Source: Bacteroidales bacterium
GTDB taxonomy: Bacteria; Bacteroidota; Bacteroidia; Bacteroidales; P3
Direction of reading: 5' to 3'
DNA: 57,543 nt
NCBI GenBank assembly: GCA_031272245.1
Contig: JAISUE010000037.1
Coordinates: 1-57,543, forward strand
Positions 43,638-51,212 of this stretch are shown here, piece after piece. The notes beneath the pieces were generated by a model that saw nothing but the letters and a program-made list of their open reading frames with translations, had not been told where the DNA came from and ran no database searches. How positions within the stretch are numbered: position 1 is the first letter of the stretch; each line of letters opens with the position of its first letter. The position numbers and the translations under genes are program-made.

Positions 43638-44186
43638 ATGAAAGATTTATCATTACATGTTTTGGATTTGCTTGCCAATTCTACCGTTGTTTGTTCCACG
43701 AAAATAAAACTTAAAGTCATAGACAGCTTGAAAAACAATCTTTATTCTTTTGAAATTATTGATAATGGCAGCGGAATGAGCGAAGAAACTCTGCAAAAAG
43801 TTACCGACCCTTACTTTACAAGTCGCAAAACCCGTAAAGTAGGATTGGGATTGCCGCTTGTGAAAATGAATGCAGAGAACGCTGGCGGCGGTTTTTCCAT
43901 GAAAAGCAGTATAGGGAAGGGAACAGATCTGCGTTTTTGGTTTGAACACAATAATATAGACAGACCTCCGCTTGGAGATATAGCATCGGCAGTTGTTTTT
44001 ACGGCGGCAACAAATGAAAATATACATTTTATATACGAGCATACCACCGATTTTGGACGTTACACCTTTGATACCAACGAAATTAAAGAGGCACTTGACG
44101 GAATGAGCCTTAACAATGCGGACATCATAAGGGCTTTGACGGAAATGATACAGGAAAATCTGAAAGACATTAAGGCTAATGAGTAG
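43638..44186 (+). CDS. Stand-alone histidine kinase-like ATPase domain protein
   Basis: The 182-residue protein is mostly a HATPase_c (GHKL) domain: LHVLDLLANS in the N-box position (with Ser replacing the usual helix-end residues), FEIIDNGSGM (G1), KVGLGLPLVKM (G2) and GKGTDLRFWF. No dimerisation/His-phosphoacceptor or sensor domain is present. Similar short HATPases occur beside NuoE/F-like or [FeFe]-hydrogenase genes in fermentative bacteria, but none is here. A C-terminal helical extension of about 60 residues is unassigned. It may act as a regulator without autophosphorylation. Confidence 0.8.
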   Translation: MKDLSLHVLDLLANSTVVCSTKIKLKVIDSLKNNLYSFEIIDNGSGMSEETLQKVTDPYFTSRKTRKVGLGLPLVKMNAENAGGGFSMKSSIGKGTDLRFWFEHNNIDRPPLGDIASAVVFTAATNENIHFIYEHTTDFGRYTFDTNEIKEALDGMSLNNADIIRALTEMIQENLKDIKANE

Positions 44187-44192
44187 CAACAA

Positions 44193-44441
44193 TCATTTTA
44201 ATTCCTCCAACAATTCTTTATTAACCTCTAAAACAGAATGATGTTTGTCTTTGTCGCACGGCATATTTATTGAATCTTTGCCGCACAAACAACCTTGACG
44301 TTTGCCTGTGTATGGGTCACATGAAGAACATTGTCGTTTAAATTCTCCATTTTTTTTGAAAATAATCTTGATTGCTAATCCAATAAAGTAGAATGCAAGC
44401 AAAATAACAGCGATTACGAATACAATAAACAAAGTTTTCAT
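44193..44441 (-). CDS. Small single-pass membrane protein with Cys-rich tail
   Basis: The 82-residue protein has one strong N-terminal helix (LFIVFVIAVILLAFYFIGLAI) and a tail with five cysteines (CSSCDPYTGKRQGCLCG, then MPC). The cysteines could bind a metal or cluster. I know similar Bacteroidota proteins only as unnamed membrane or secreted proteins. The -7 element TATCTTTG ends 4 nt before the ATG, so the mRNA is probably leaderless. It is convergent with the HATPase gene, 6 bp between stops. Confidence 0.75.
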   Translation of the reverse strand: MKTLFIVFVIAVILLAFYFIGLAIKIIFKKNGEFKRQCSSCDPYTGKRQGCLCGKDSINMPCDKDKHHSVLEVNKELLEELK

Positions 44442-44445
44442 CGGG

Positions 44446-44453
44446 CAAAGATA
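44446..44453 (-). promoter_or_regulatory. -7 promoter element TATCTTTG abutting the start codon
   Basis: It is on the minus strand, with 4 nt between the element and the ATG at 44441. The same geometry is seen at 1831-1838. The remainder of 44454-44700 holds no gene or transporter remnant that I can recognise. Confidence 0.55.
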
Positions 44454-44700
44454 AGAAAAACGGTTTAATGGACAAAAGTGATGCAGAAAAATGTCTAAAA
44501 AATAGAATATATCTATCTTTTATGGGCGGAAAAACGAAAAATACAAAATTAAAATCGACTATTTTGCTGATATTTATAAATTAACTAAAAACCATTTTTT
44601 TTCTCATAAAACGAGACTGCCGCAAGATTAAATATGAATAACAAAAGGGCAGGGGAGAGTCGCCAAAAAGAAAAGTTTTACTCAGTAATTAAAAAGAATT

Positions 44701-45579
44701 TTAATGGGAAAGCAACATAAAATAATCCTCAATGGAAGGAGATATTGGTTGAGCGTCAATGGTTTTAACGTCATTACGAAAAGTTATGTGAATACTGTCG
44801 CCAAAGGAAAATGCGGTTTCAACATCGGGGTTAGCACGTAAAATCTTCAAACTCTGAGCAATATTATCGCTTTTTACAGAATAAAGTTTGCGAGGGTATT
44901 TCCCTACAACGGCAGAGGGCGATTCAATGTCTAAAATCTTTCCGTCTTTCATTAACATGACCCTTTCACAGAGGTTTGCTTCGTCCATATAAGGCGTTGA
45001 AACAACAATAGTTATGCCGTGCATTTGCAATCTTTTGAGCATCTGCCAGAATTCTTTTCTGCTGACAGGATCAACACCCGTTGTCGGTTCATCAAGCAGG
45101 AGAACAGAAGGTTTATGAATCAATGCACAGCACAAAGCCAATTTTTGCTTCATTCCTCCGCTCAATTTACCCGCACGTCTGGTTTTAAAAGGCTCAATTT
45201 GACGGTAAATATCTTCTATTAAATAGTAGTTTTCTTCTATATTTGAGGAAAAAACAGAGGCAAAAAACTTTAAATTCTCTTCAACCGACAAATCCTGATA
45301 GAGAGAAAATCTGCCGGGCATATAACCGATTAAACGGCGGATTTCACGGAAATTTTTCACCACATCAAGTCCCTCAATGTATGCCTCACCTTTGTCGGCA
45401 AGTATAAGAGTTGCAAGAATACGGAAAAGAGTCGTTTTGCCCGACCCGTCAGGTCCGATGATGCCAAAGAGTTCGCTTTTATTCACTTGAAAAGTTGCAG
45501 GAAGCAATGCCTTTACTTCATTTTTTTTACCTGTATTGCGGTAGGATTTTTCCAAATCCCTTACTTCGATGGCATTCAT
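44701..45579 (-). CDS. ABC transporter ATP-binding protein (YbhF-like half exporter)
   Basis: The 292-residue protein is a full nucleotide-binding domain: Walker A GPDGSGKTT near 38-46, Q-loop region GYMPGRFSLYQDLSVEENL, signature LSGGMKQKLALC near 138, Walker B VLLLDEPTTGVD near 158-169 and an H-loop position occupied by Ser-Thr (VVSTPYMDEA) rather than His. It resembles the ATPases of YbhFSR-type exporters. It overlaps the upstream adaptor gene by 4 nt. The permease genes that should follow are absent: non-coding DNA and then a small unrelated gene lie downstream. Either the permeases are elsewhere or the system is decaying. Confidence 0.88.
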   Translation of the reverse strand: MNAIEVRDLEKSYRNTGKKNEVKALLPATFQVNKSELFGIIGPDGSGKTTLFRILATLILADKGEAYIEGLDVVKNFREIRRLIGYMPGRFSLYQDLSVEENLKFFASVFSSNIEENYYLIEDIYRQIEPFKTRRAGKLSGGMKQKLALCCALIHKPSVLLLDEPTTGVDPVSRKEFWQMLKRLQMHGITIVVSTPYMDEANLCERVMLMKDGKILDIESPSAVVGKYPRKLYSVKSDNIAQSLKILRANPDVETAFSFGDSIHITFRNDVKTIDAQPISPSIEDYFMLLSH

Positions 45580-46172
45580 AATACAACCTCGCCGTACATT
45601 CCGATTTTCAGATAACCATCGTTGATAACGTTGATTTTAACGGCATAAACCAGATTGTCGCGGTCTTCCTTTATCTGAATATTTTTGGGAGTAAATTCCG
45701 CTTTTGGACTTATCCAGCCAATAACTCCTGCATACTGACGAGTAACGTTTCCAAAATCGGCAAAAACTTTCACTTTCTGTCCAATTTTAATTTGTGTCAG
45801 TTGCGAAGAAGAGATATAGATTCTCAATATCATTTTGTCCAAATCCGCCACCTTGAACAGCGGTTTGCCAACCGATGCAAGTTCTCCCACCTCCGCATAT
45901 TTGAGCAGGACAGTGCCTTCTGTTGTGGATTTAATTTCGCTGTTGCCCATTCCAATCTGTGAAGCGTTTTCCATATATCCGCAAATCTCGTCTTTGGAAA
46001 CCATATTGCCTTCCTCAACATTGAGACTCACTATCTTTCCTGCGTATTCCGCAGAGACAATAATTTCTTTACATTCAAACACACCGCTCGCATCGTAATT
46101 GATTTCCTCTTTGCTGCAGGAAATTGCTAAAAAAACAGTCAGTAATCCTGAAATAAATGCTTTTGTTCTCAT
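45576..46172 (-). CDS. Short HlyD-family adaptor lipoprotein lacking the coiled-coil hairpin
   Basis: The 198-residue protein has a lipoprotein signal (FLAISCSKEE, lipobox Cys near 19). A biotinyl-lipoyl-like half motif (VSAEYAGKIVSLNVEEGNMVSKDEI) is directly followed by its second half (IKSTTEGTVLLKYAEVGELASVGKPLFKVADL) with only about ten residues between. A beta-barrel region follows. In normal HlyD/YbhG adaptors a long alpha-helical hairpin of 70-150 residues separates the halves. Here it is missing, which would prevent reaching an outer-membrane channel. It is probably part of a reduced or non-exporting system with the downstream ATPase. Confidence 0.82.
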   Translation of the reverse strand: MRTKAFISGLLTVFLAISCSKEEINYDASGVFECKEIIVSAEYAGKIVSLNVEEGNMVSKDEICGYMENASQIGMGNSEIKSTTEGTVLLKYAEVGELASVGKPLFKVADLDKMILRIYISSSQLTQIKIGQKVKVFADFGNVTRQYAGVIGWISPKAEFTPKNIQIKEDRDNLVYAVKINVINDGYLKIGMYGEVVL

Positions 46173-46239
46173 TTTTGTATATGTTTATTATTAAAATTAT
46201 TTTGTATTTAAGTCGGTAAGACAGTTATTTCCCTACATG

Positions 46240-47061
46240 TCAGTATTGTTCATGATCTTTTGGGAAATCTTTTGTTTTTACATCCTCAACGTAACGGGAA
46301 ACTGCTGAACGTATTTCCTGACCAAGTGTTAAATAACGCCGAAGAAATCTTGGGGAAAAATCTTCATTGATACCAAGCATATCATGAAGCACAAGCACCT
46401 GTCCATCAACGTACTTTCCGGCACCGATACCTATCACGGGAATTTTTAATTCTTCAGCCATACGTTTTGCCAATAAAGCAGGCACTTTTTCCAATACTAT
46501 TGCAAAACATCCTGCGTCCTCCAAAGCATGAGCGTCTTCCAAGAGTATTTTTGCCTCTTCCTCATCGGTGGCTCGCACTACATATGTACCGAATTTATTT
46601 ATTGATTGCGGAGTTAATCCCAAATGTCCCATGACAGGGATTCCCGCTGAAAGAATACGGGTTACGGATTCCACAATCTGCTTTCCACCTTCGAGTTTAA
46701 CAGCGTGAGCCGAAGTTTCTTTCATTATTCGTATGGCGGAACAAAGAGCCTCTTTGCTGTTTCCCTGATAAGTCCCAAATGGTAAATCTACCACCACCAA
46801 AGCCCGCTTCACACCCCGTACAACAGACGCTGCATGGTAAATCATATCATTGAGCGTTATGGGCAAAGTGGTTTGATACCCTGCCATAACGTTGGCAGCC
46901 GAATCTCCTACTAAAATGACATCAATGGAAGCGGCGTCAACCAACTTTGCCATTGAATAATCGTAAGCCGTAATCATTGCTATTTTCTCGCCGCGGGAAG
47001 CCATTTCCCTTATGCGCTGTACGGTTACAATTTTTGTATTTTCATTTTTATTAACTGACAT
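46240..47061 (-). CDS. panB: 3-methyl-2-oxobutanoate hydroxymethyltransferase (ketopantoate hydroxymethylase)
   Basis: It converts 2-oxoisovalerate and methylenetetrahydrofolate to ketopantoate, the first committed step of pantothenate and CoA synthesis. The 273-residue protein shows the PanB order: [34 protein letters not shown] (metal-binding Asp), [36 protein letters not shown] (catalytic Glu) and [22 protein letters not shown]. The length is standard. The promoter is at 47092-47099. No other pan gene is in the window. Confidence 0.97.
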   Translation of the reverse strand: MSVNKNENTKIVTVQRIREMASRGEKIAMITAYDYSMAKLVDAASIDVILVGDSAANVMAGYQTTLPITLNDMIYHAASVVRGVKRALVVVDLPFGTYQGNSKEALCSAIRIMKETSAHAVKLEGGKQIVESVTRILSAGIPVMGHLGLTPQSINKFGTYVVRATDEEEAKILLEDAHALEDAGCFAIVLEKVPALLAKRMAEELKIPVIGIGAGKYVDGQVLVLHDMLGINEDFSPRFLRRYLTLGQEIRSAVSRYVEDVKTKDFPKDHEQY

Positions 47062-47091
47062 TTTCTATTCAAAATTTGAAATAATGATTGG

Positions 47092-47099
47092 CAAAAGTA
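47092..47099 (-). promoter_or_regulatory. -7 promoter element TACTTTTG for panB
   Basis: It is on the minus strand, 31 nt upstream of the ATG at 47061, inside the gap after mrp. It shows that panB need not depend on the mrp promoter. Confidence 0.6.
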
Positions 47100-47112
47100 A
47101 AAATATTTATCT

Positions 47113-47937
47113 TTATTTCATTCTTTTATCCACTTCATTAGCAAGTTGTGCAAAAACTTTCCCTTCTACGGATGCGAAATCCAACGCTACGGGATTTCCA
47201 CTATCATTTGCCTGTGAAAAATCTTCCGTTATGGGTATTTGAACCAGCAAGTCCAACGACAATTCTGCCGCTAATTCTTTTGCCGCATCCTTTCCGAATA
47301 TGAAATATTGCCTGTCGGGTGCGTCTTTTGGAGAAAAATACGCCATATTTTCTACTAATCCCAATATTCTAACATTTAATTTTTCATTTCTGTACATGTT
47401 GACTGCACGCCGAACATCTGCCACCGCCAACTGTTGAGGTGTGCATACTATTATTACGCCTGCGATTGGGAAATCCTGTGCTAAAGACAATAAAATATCG
47501 CCTGTACCCGGAGGAGTATCAATTACAAGGTAATCAAGTTCGCCCCAGTAGGTCTCAACAAGCAATTGGTTCAGGGTATTTGAAGCCATTATTCCCCTCC
47601 AAATCAGGGGCTTCTCCTTTTCGACAAAGAACCCTATCGACATTATCTTTATACCGTATCGTTCAAAGGGCATCATGTAAGAAATTCCATCTATTTCCGA
47701 GCCGTAAACCGATTCATTTTCAATATTAAAGAGGGTTGGTACGGAGGGACCATAAACATCTGCGTCAGCCAATCCTGTTTTGTAACCTTTTTGTGCCAAA
47801 GCTATTGCAAGATTCACTGCCACACTTGATTTTCCAACGCCTCCTTTTCCGCTTGAAACGGCTATCACGTGTTTTATTTTGCTCATTGCCGAATTTATTT
47901 TTTTGGCTTTCTCTTCTTTTTGTGCGAATATGTTCAT
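47113..47937 (-). CDS. mrp: Mrp/NBP35 family ATP-binding iron-sulfur carrier protein
   Basis: The product (about 274 residues from the ATG at 47937) has the deviant Walker A SSGKGGVGKSSVAVNLA, DADVYGPSVPTLF, DYLVIDTPPGTGDILLS and a C-terminal ENMAYFSPKDAPDRQYFIFG segment. It lacks the CxxC found in many Mrp proteins at that point. Mrp proteins carry Fe-S clusters to target proteins. The same frame is open to an ATG at 48048, but the added 37 residues are Phe-rich, not family-like, and contain the TACTTTTG promoter at 47963-47970, so I choose 47937. The usual N-terminal MIP18-like domain is absent. Confidence 0.93.
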   Translation of the reverse strand: MNIFAQKEEKAKKINSAMSKIKHVIAVSSGKGGVGKSSVAVNLAIALAQKGYKTGLADADVYGPSVPTLFNIENESVYGSEIDGISYMMPFERYGIKIMSIGFFVEKEKPLIWRGIMASNTLNQLLVETYWGELDYLVIDTPPGTGDILLSLAQDFPIAGVIIVCTPQQLAVADVRRAVNMYRNEKLNVRILGLVENMAYFSPKDAPDRQYFIFGKDAAKELAAELSLDLLVQIPITEDFSQANDSGNPVALDFASVEGKVFAQLANEVDKRMK

Positions 47938-47962
47938 ATACAAAGCGTTTTGATTAAGGACG

Positions 47963-47970
47963 CAAAAGTA
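47963..47970 (-). promoter_or_regulatory. -7 promoter element TACTTTTG for mrp
   Basis: It is on the minus strand, 26 nt upstream of the ATG at 47937. It places the transcript start downstream of the alternative ATG at 48048. Confidence 0.6.
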
Positions 47971-48012
47971 AATAAAAAAAAACAGGGGATAAAAAATCTT
48001 TTTTTGTGCGAA

Positions 48013-48045
48013 TTTGTTTTTTTCAAAAAAATTATTGTACTTTTG
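48013..48045 (+). promoter_or_regulatory. Complete promoter: -33 TTTG and -7 TACTTTTG
   Basis: TTTG at 48013-48016, a 21-nt spacer and TACTTTTG at 48038-48045 make one of the best full Bacteroidota promoters in the window. Transcription should start near 48050, 20 nt before the ATG at 48071. Confidence 0.7.
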
Positions 48046-48070
48046 CACTGTTAAAATTAAGAAAAAGGGT

Positions 48071-48358
48071 ATGAAAAATAAAATTGTAAGTATTTATAAT
48101 AAAATTTTTGAGAACTATTTGCAACATATTTCTACAACATCAATTAGACAAAATATTAATATGGAAAATTCGGATACATTAACGAAAATATCAACTACGT
48201 CTCCTAATTTTATTGCTACATACCATAATTTAATTGGTGCGTCCCGCAAATTCATTGGTATGTACCGCAAATTCATTGGTACGTACCACAAATTCATTGG
48301 TACGTACAGCGCTGACTTTGGTAAGCATTATAATTTTGAAACTAAATTTCTAAAATAA
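48071..48358 (+). CDS. Small protein with heptapeptide repeats (T-Y-H/R-K-F-I-G)
   Basis: The 95-residue frame starts right after a strong promoter. Its C-terminal half is a run of seven-residue repeats, SPNFIAT, YHNLIGA, SRKFIGM, YRKFIGT, YHKFIGT and YSADFGK, encoded by 21-bp DNA units (48197-48322). The first 40 residues show no motif and there is no signal peptide. I recognise no family. The exact 21-bp period keeps the frame, which argues for translation, but the GTAC-centred palindromes in the units mean the repeats might act as DNA or RNA. The pseudogene at 48394 follows 35 bp downstream. Confidence 0.5.
   Translation: MKNKIVSIYNKIFENYLQHISTTSIRQNINMENSDTLTKISTTSPNFIATYHNLIGASRKFIGMYRKFIGTYHKFIGTYSADFGKHYNFETKFLK
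48197..48322 (+). repeat. Six 21-bp tandem repeat units with GGTACGTACC palindromes
   Basis: Units at 48197, 48218, 48239, 48260, 48281 and 48302 (21 bp each) share the core GCAAATTCATTGGT. The three central ones are nearly identical and the outer ones have diverged. Unit junctions form GGTACGTACC or a variant. Confidence 0.85.
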
Positions 48359-48393
48359 AACAATAAATTATTAACAAAAAAAATTAAGAAGTT

Positions 48394-49077
48394 ATGACAC
48401 ACAGGAAAGATTGGCTTTTTACGAAAGAGGATGATTTTTTTCATCAGGCTGAAATTCAAGTAGATTACTATGACCACAATCAAGAGTTCTTGTAAATTCC
48501 AAGCGCCACAGTTACAAATCTGAAAGCCGAATTTCAAAAGTACAAATCCGACTACGAACTTTATCTGGCAAGCAACAAAAGCGCCACAAAGCCGGATACC
48601 GTTAAACGGAGGATGCACAAAGGAGTGCTTATCGGATTGTTACGAAATATGTACAACTTGTACGTGCGCCTTAATCCGAAGGTGAAAGCTGAGGACAGAG
48701 AAGCAAACTATTTTCCGGTATTTGACACCAAAAAAACCCCGCTTCACACGCCTCTCGAACCGCCTGTCTTTGAAGTTAAATCAATGGGACACGGATTGTT
48801 GGAATTGTCATTCGGATATAATATGACGGAAGGCGGAAAACTCTCTCACAGCTTGCCCAAAGGTGCGGACGGAATTGCAATTCATTACTCCATAGGGGAT
48901 GATGCTCCTGCCGTACAGGACAAAATGCTGTTGTGGAATGTGGAAACACGAAGCCCAATTAAAATGATTTTCGGTGCAGAGAACGAAGGCAAAAAGGTAT
49001 GGATAACAGTGAGGTATTTCAATGTCAAAGGCGAAAACTCATTGTGGTCGGACATAAAGTCACTGGTAATCAATTAA
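48394..49077 (+). pseudogene. Conserved Bacteroidota hypothetical protein with an in-frame stop
   Basis: ATG at 48394 opens a frame MTHRKDWLFTKEDDFFHQAE that stops at TAA 48493-48495 and then continues in the same frame without interruption to TAA 49075-49077. Restored, it would be about 227 residues: a helical N-terminal part (IPSATVTNLKAEFQKYKSDY, LLRNMYNLYVRLNPKV) and a C-terminal fibronectin-III-like beta domain (LELSFGYNMTEGGK, VWITVRYFNVKGENSLWSD). I recall this plan from Bacteroidota hypothetical proteins. The frame from 48613 (154 residues) could still be made from an internal ATG. A single substitution explains the stop. Confidence 0.75.
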
Positions 49078-49168
49078 GATGAAATGCTCAAAAGAGCGTA
49101 AGTATGTAATTAAATAAATTAAAAATTTGATAATAAAATAAATGTATAATTCTAAAAAAATTAAGTTT

Positions 49169-49894
49169 ATGAAAGTAAAAAATGTATTTGCGGATAATAT
49201 CCGTATGATTTTGAGCAGAACAATGCTTGCTGTTATGGTGATTGCGGCTGCTGTGAATTTTGCTGCTTGCGGCGATGACGATGATGATAACAATTCGGGT
49301 GGAGGAAGTATCAATCCGCCGATTAACAACGGCACAACATCTTTAACGGTGTCGGTTGAGAACGGAGCAGATTTAACAAATATTTCTACTGTTATTGCTG
49401 CGGAAGAAGATGTGATTTTCTCCGATACTGCAGATTTTAACGGTGGAAATTTCACTCTCCATTTGAAAACTCCAACTGTTTTTGAACCTATAATGGATGA
49501 AGCGGTGGAAGGAATAAATATTTCCGATATGCAAACGCAGATAGCCGTTTTTTACTATCTTACGTGCTTGAATGCAAGCGGTAACATTACGGCTATTTTG
49601 CAGTATGGTCTCGGAGATACGCAAGTATTCTTCATGTATGCGGACAGGGATTGCGATATGATTGGTTCGTTTTCCGAATCATCGGAAGGTGTAACGTATA
49701 ATTTCAATTCCGACATCTCCTTAAAGAAGGGTTGGAATAAAATATATACTACAAGCATATTAGGTACGGGTATGGAAGTAAATACCACCATTACCACCAC
49801 AGAAGTTTCGGGTATGAAATGGATTGCAGCAGGTTCGTATTTTTATCCGCAGAGTGCGAAAGTTAAAAAACCCGCTATCTTCGGACACAGATGA
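49169..49894 (+). CDS. Surface lipoprotein of unknown function with acidic export signal
   Basis: The product (about 241 residues) has a lipoprotein signal peptide ending NFAACGDDDDDNNS. The lipobox Cys is followed at once by Gly and five Asp, the kind of acidic lipoprotein export signal that sends Bacteroidota lipoproteins to the cell surface. The mature part is rich in Thr, Ile and beta strands (TTSLTVSVENGADLTNISTV) with no domain I recognise. An upstream ATG at 49142 is in frame, but MKVKNVFADN at 49169 is the more usual start. No TAnnTTTG element is evident nearby. A hairpin terminator follows. Confidence 0.75.
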   Translation: MKVKNVFADNIRMILSRTMLAVMVIAAAVNFAACGDDDDDNNSGGGSINPPINNGTTSLTVSVENGADLTNISTVIAAEEDVIFSDTADFNGGNFTLHLKTPTVFEPIMDEAVEGINISDMQTQIAVFYYLTCLNASGNITAILQYGLGDTQVFFMYADRDCDMIGSFSESSEGVTYNFNSDISLKKGWNKIYTTSILGTGMEVNTTITTTEVSGMKWIAAGSYFYPQSAKVKKPAIFGHR

Positions 49895-49922
49895 ATTAAC
49901 CGAACAGTTTAATTACATACCG

Positions 49923-49950
49923 ACAGGGACGAATAACAATTCGCCCCTGT
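49923..49950 (+). terminator. Hairpin terminator after the lipoprotein gene
   Basis: The stem ACAGGG/CCCTGT plus CGAAT/ATTCG, with a single A-C mismatch between them and a 4-nt loop, is followed by TGTTTT. It lies 29 nt past the stop. Confidence 0.65.
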
Positions 49951-49980
49951 TGTTTTAAAAATGAATTAAAAAAAAAGTAG

Positions 49981-49988
49981 TATTTTTG
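49981..49988 (+). promoter_or_regulatory. -7 promoter element TATTTTTG for rnfGE
   Basis: It matches TAnnTTTG, 28 nt before the rnfG ATG at 50017. A separate promoter here shows that rnfG is the first gene of its transcript. Confidence 0.6.
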
Positions 49989-50016
49989 CCGCCATTAAAA
50001 AATAATATTTTGAAAT

Positions 50017-50613
50017 ATGGCAAAATTAGAATCATCTCTGAAAAATATGTTTCTCTCCCTTACTTTAATCACTCTCGGAGCTTCGGCATTACTTGCCGGA
50101 GGATATGTTTTAACAAAAGAGCCGATAGAAAAAGCCGACAGAGCCAAAGAGGAAAATGCAATCAAAGAGGTATTGCCCGATAAAAATGCGGAAGTATTGG
50201 AAAAAGTAGAAATAACACTTGAAAACAAAGCAGACCCCTTTATTGTTTATCCGTCTGTAAAGGATGGTAAATTTGCAGGAGCGGCAGTTCAGACATATTC
50301 AACGGAAGGTTATGGCGGCAGACTGGATATAATGGTAGGCTTCGATACCGACGGCACGATAGTAAATTATGCCGTATTAAAAGCAAATGAAACTCCGGGA
50401 TTGGGAGCAAAAGTTACGGACTGGTTCAAAAACGACAGCAAAAAAACAGCGGATATTCGTGGGAAAAACCCCGCAACCACAAAAGTTTCAGTCAGTAAAG
50501 ATGGCGGCGACATAGATGCCATAACAGCTTCAACCATAACATCACGGGCATTCCTGCAATCTGTGCAGTTGGCTTATGAAGCATTTCAGAAGATGCAAAC
50601 AACAAAAAAATAA
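50017..50613 (+). CDS. rnfG: Electron transport complex subunit RnfG (FMN-binding)
   Basis: The 198-residue protein has one N-terminal membrane helix (FLSLTLITLGASALLAGGYVL) and a periplasmic FMN-binding domain. GYGGRLDIMVGFDTDGTIVNYAVLKANETPGLG near 108-140 and the flavinylation-site region DAITASTITSRA near 168-179 are visible; the last Thr is the probable covalent FMN site. In Rnf, RnfG passes electrons between membrane subunits in ferredoxin:NAD+ oxidation coupled to ion pumping. NqrC shares this fold, but the neighbour is RnfE-like. RnfB, C, D upstream and A downstream are missing. Confidence 0.9.
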   Translation: MAKLESSLKNMFLSLTLITLGASALLAGGYVLTKEPIEKADRAKEENAIKEVLPDKNAEVLEKVEITLENKADPFIVYPSVKDGKFAGAAVQTYSTEGYGGRLDIMVGFDTDGTIVNYAVLKANETPGLGAKVTDWFKNDSKKTADIRGKNPATTKVSVSKDGGDIDAITASTITSRAFLQSVQLAYEAFQKMQTTKK

Positions 50614-50621
50614 TTAGAATT

Positions 50622-51209
50622 ATGAAGAAACTAAAAATTATCTTTAACGGAATAATTAAGGAAAATCCAACCTTAGTTTTACTGCTGGGAATGTGTCCTA
50701 CATTGGCAACAACCACTTCTGCCATCAATGGTATGGGAATGGGGCTTTGTACAACTTTTGTTCTCATTTGTTCCAATGTAGTTATCTCTGCTATTAAAAA
50801 CATTGTACCAGACAATGTGCGTATTCCGGTTTTTATAGTTGTAATAGCGTCATTTGTAACCCTATTGGAGTTGTTTATGAAAGCATATATTCAATCTCTG
50901 TATGAAGCTTTAGGATTATATATTCCATTGATTGTTGTTAACTGTATAATATTGGCAAGAGCCGAATCATTTGCCTGTAAAAACAATATGTTTGATTCAA
51001 TGCTTGATGGAATAGGCATGGGAATAGGTTTTACGCTTGCTCTTACGGTGCTTGGTGCTTTACGTGAAATATTTGGCAACGGCTCTATTTTCAATTATAA
51101 GTTCATAGGGGATAATGATGGAATACTTGTTTTTGTACTTGCGCCCGGTGCATTTATTGTTCTCGGATATTTGATAGCATTAGTGAATCTTATTAGGAAA
51201 AAGAAATAA
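50622..51209 (+). CDS. rnfE: Electron transport complex subunit RnfE
   Basis: The 195-residue integral membrane protein has six helices. Typical RnfE elements are IIKENPTLVLLLGMCPTLATTTSA (Cys in the membrane, iron ligand), VIASFVTLLELFMKAY, and IPLIVVNCIILARAESFACKNN with the second conserved Cys, followed by GIGMGIGFTLALTVLGALREIFG. The start is 8 bp after rnfG. The expected rnfA is not next: an outer-membrane protein gene begins 3 bp after the stop. NqrD is the close paralogue and cannot be wholly excluded. Confidence 0.9.
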   Translation: MKKLKIIFNGIIKENPTLVLLLGMCPTLATTTSAINGMGMGLCTTFVLICSNVVISAIKNIVPDNVRIPVFIVVIASFVTLLELFMKAYIQSLYEALGLYIPLIVVNCIILARAESFACKNNMFDSMLDGIGMGIGFTLALTVLGALREIFGNGSIFNYKFIGDNDGILVFVLAPGAFIVLGYLIALVNLIRKKK

Positions 51210-51212
51210 ACG

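Noticed and set aside
43653..44192. Long open frame antisense to the HATPase gene
   Set aside because: The plus-strand frame has clear GHKL motifs and a promoter. The antisense frame has neither.
44580..44700. Less AT-rich stretch downstream of the ABC ATPase, examined as a possible tRNA or permease remnant
   Set aside because: No cloverleaf, T-loop or membrane-protein frame could be found.
47938..48048. N-terminal 37-residue extension of Mrp
   Set aside because: It is Phe-rich, not family-like, and contains the mrp promoter element at 47963-47970.
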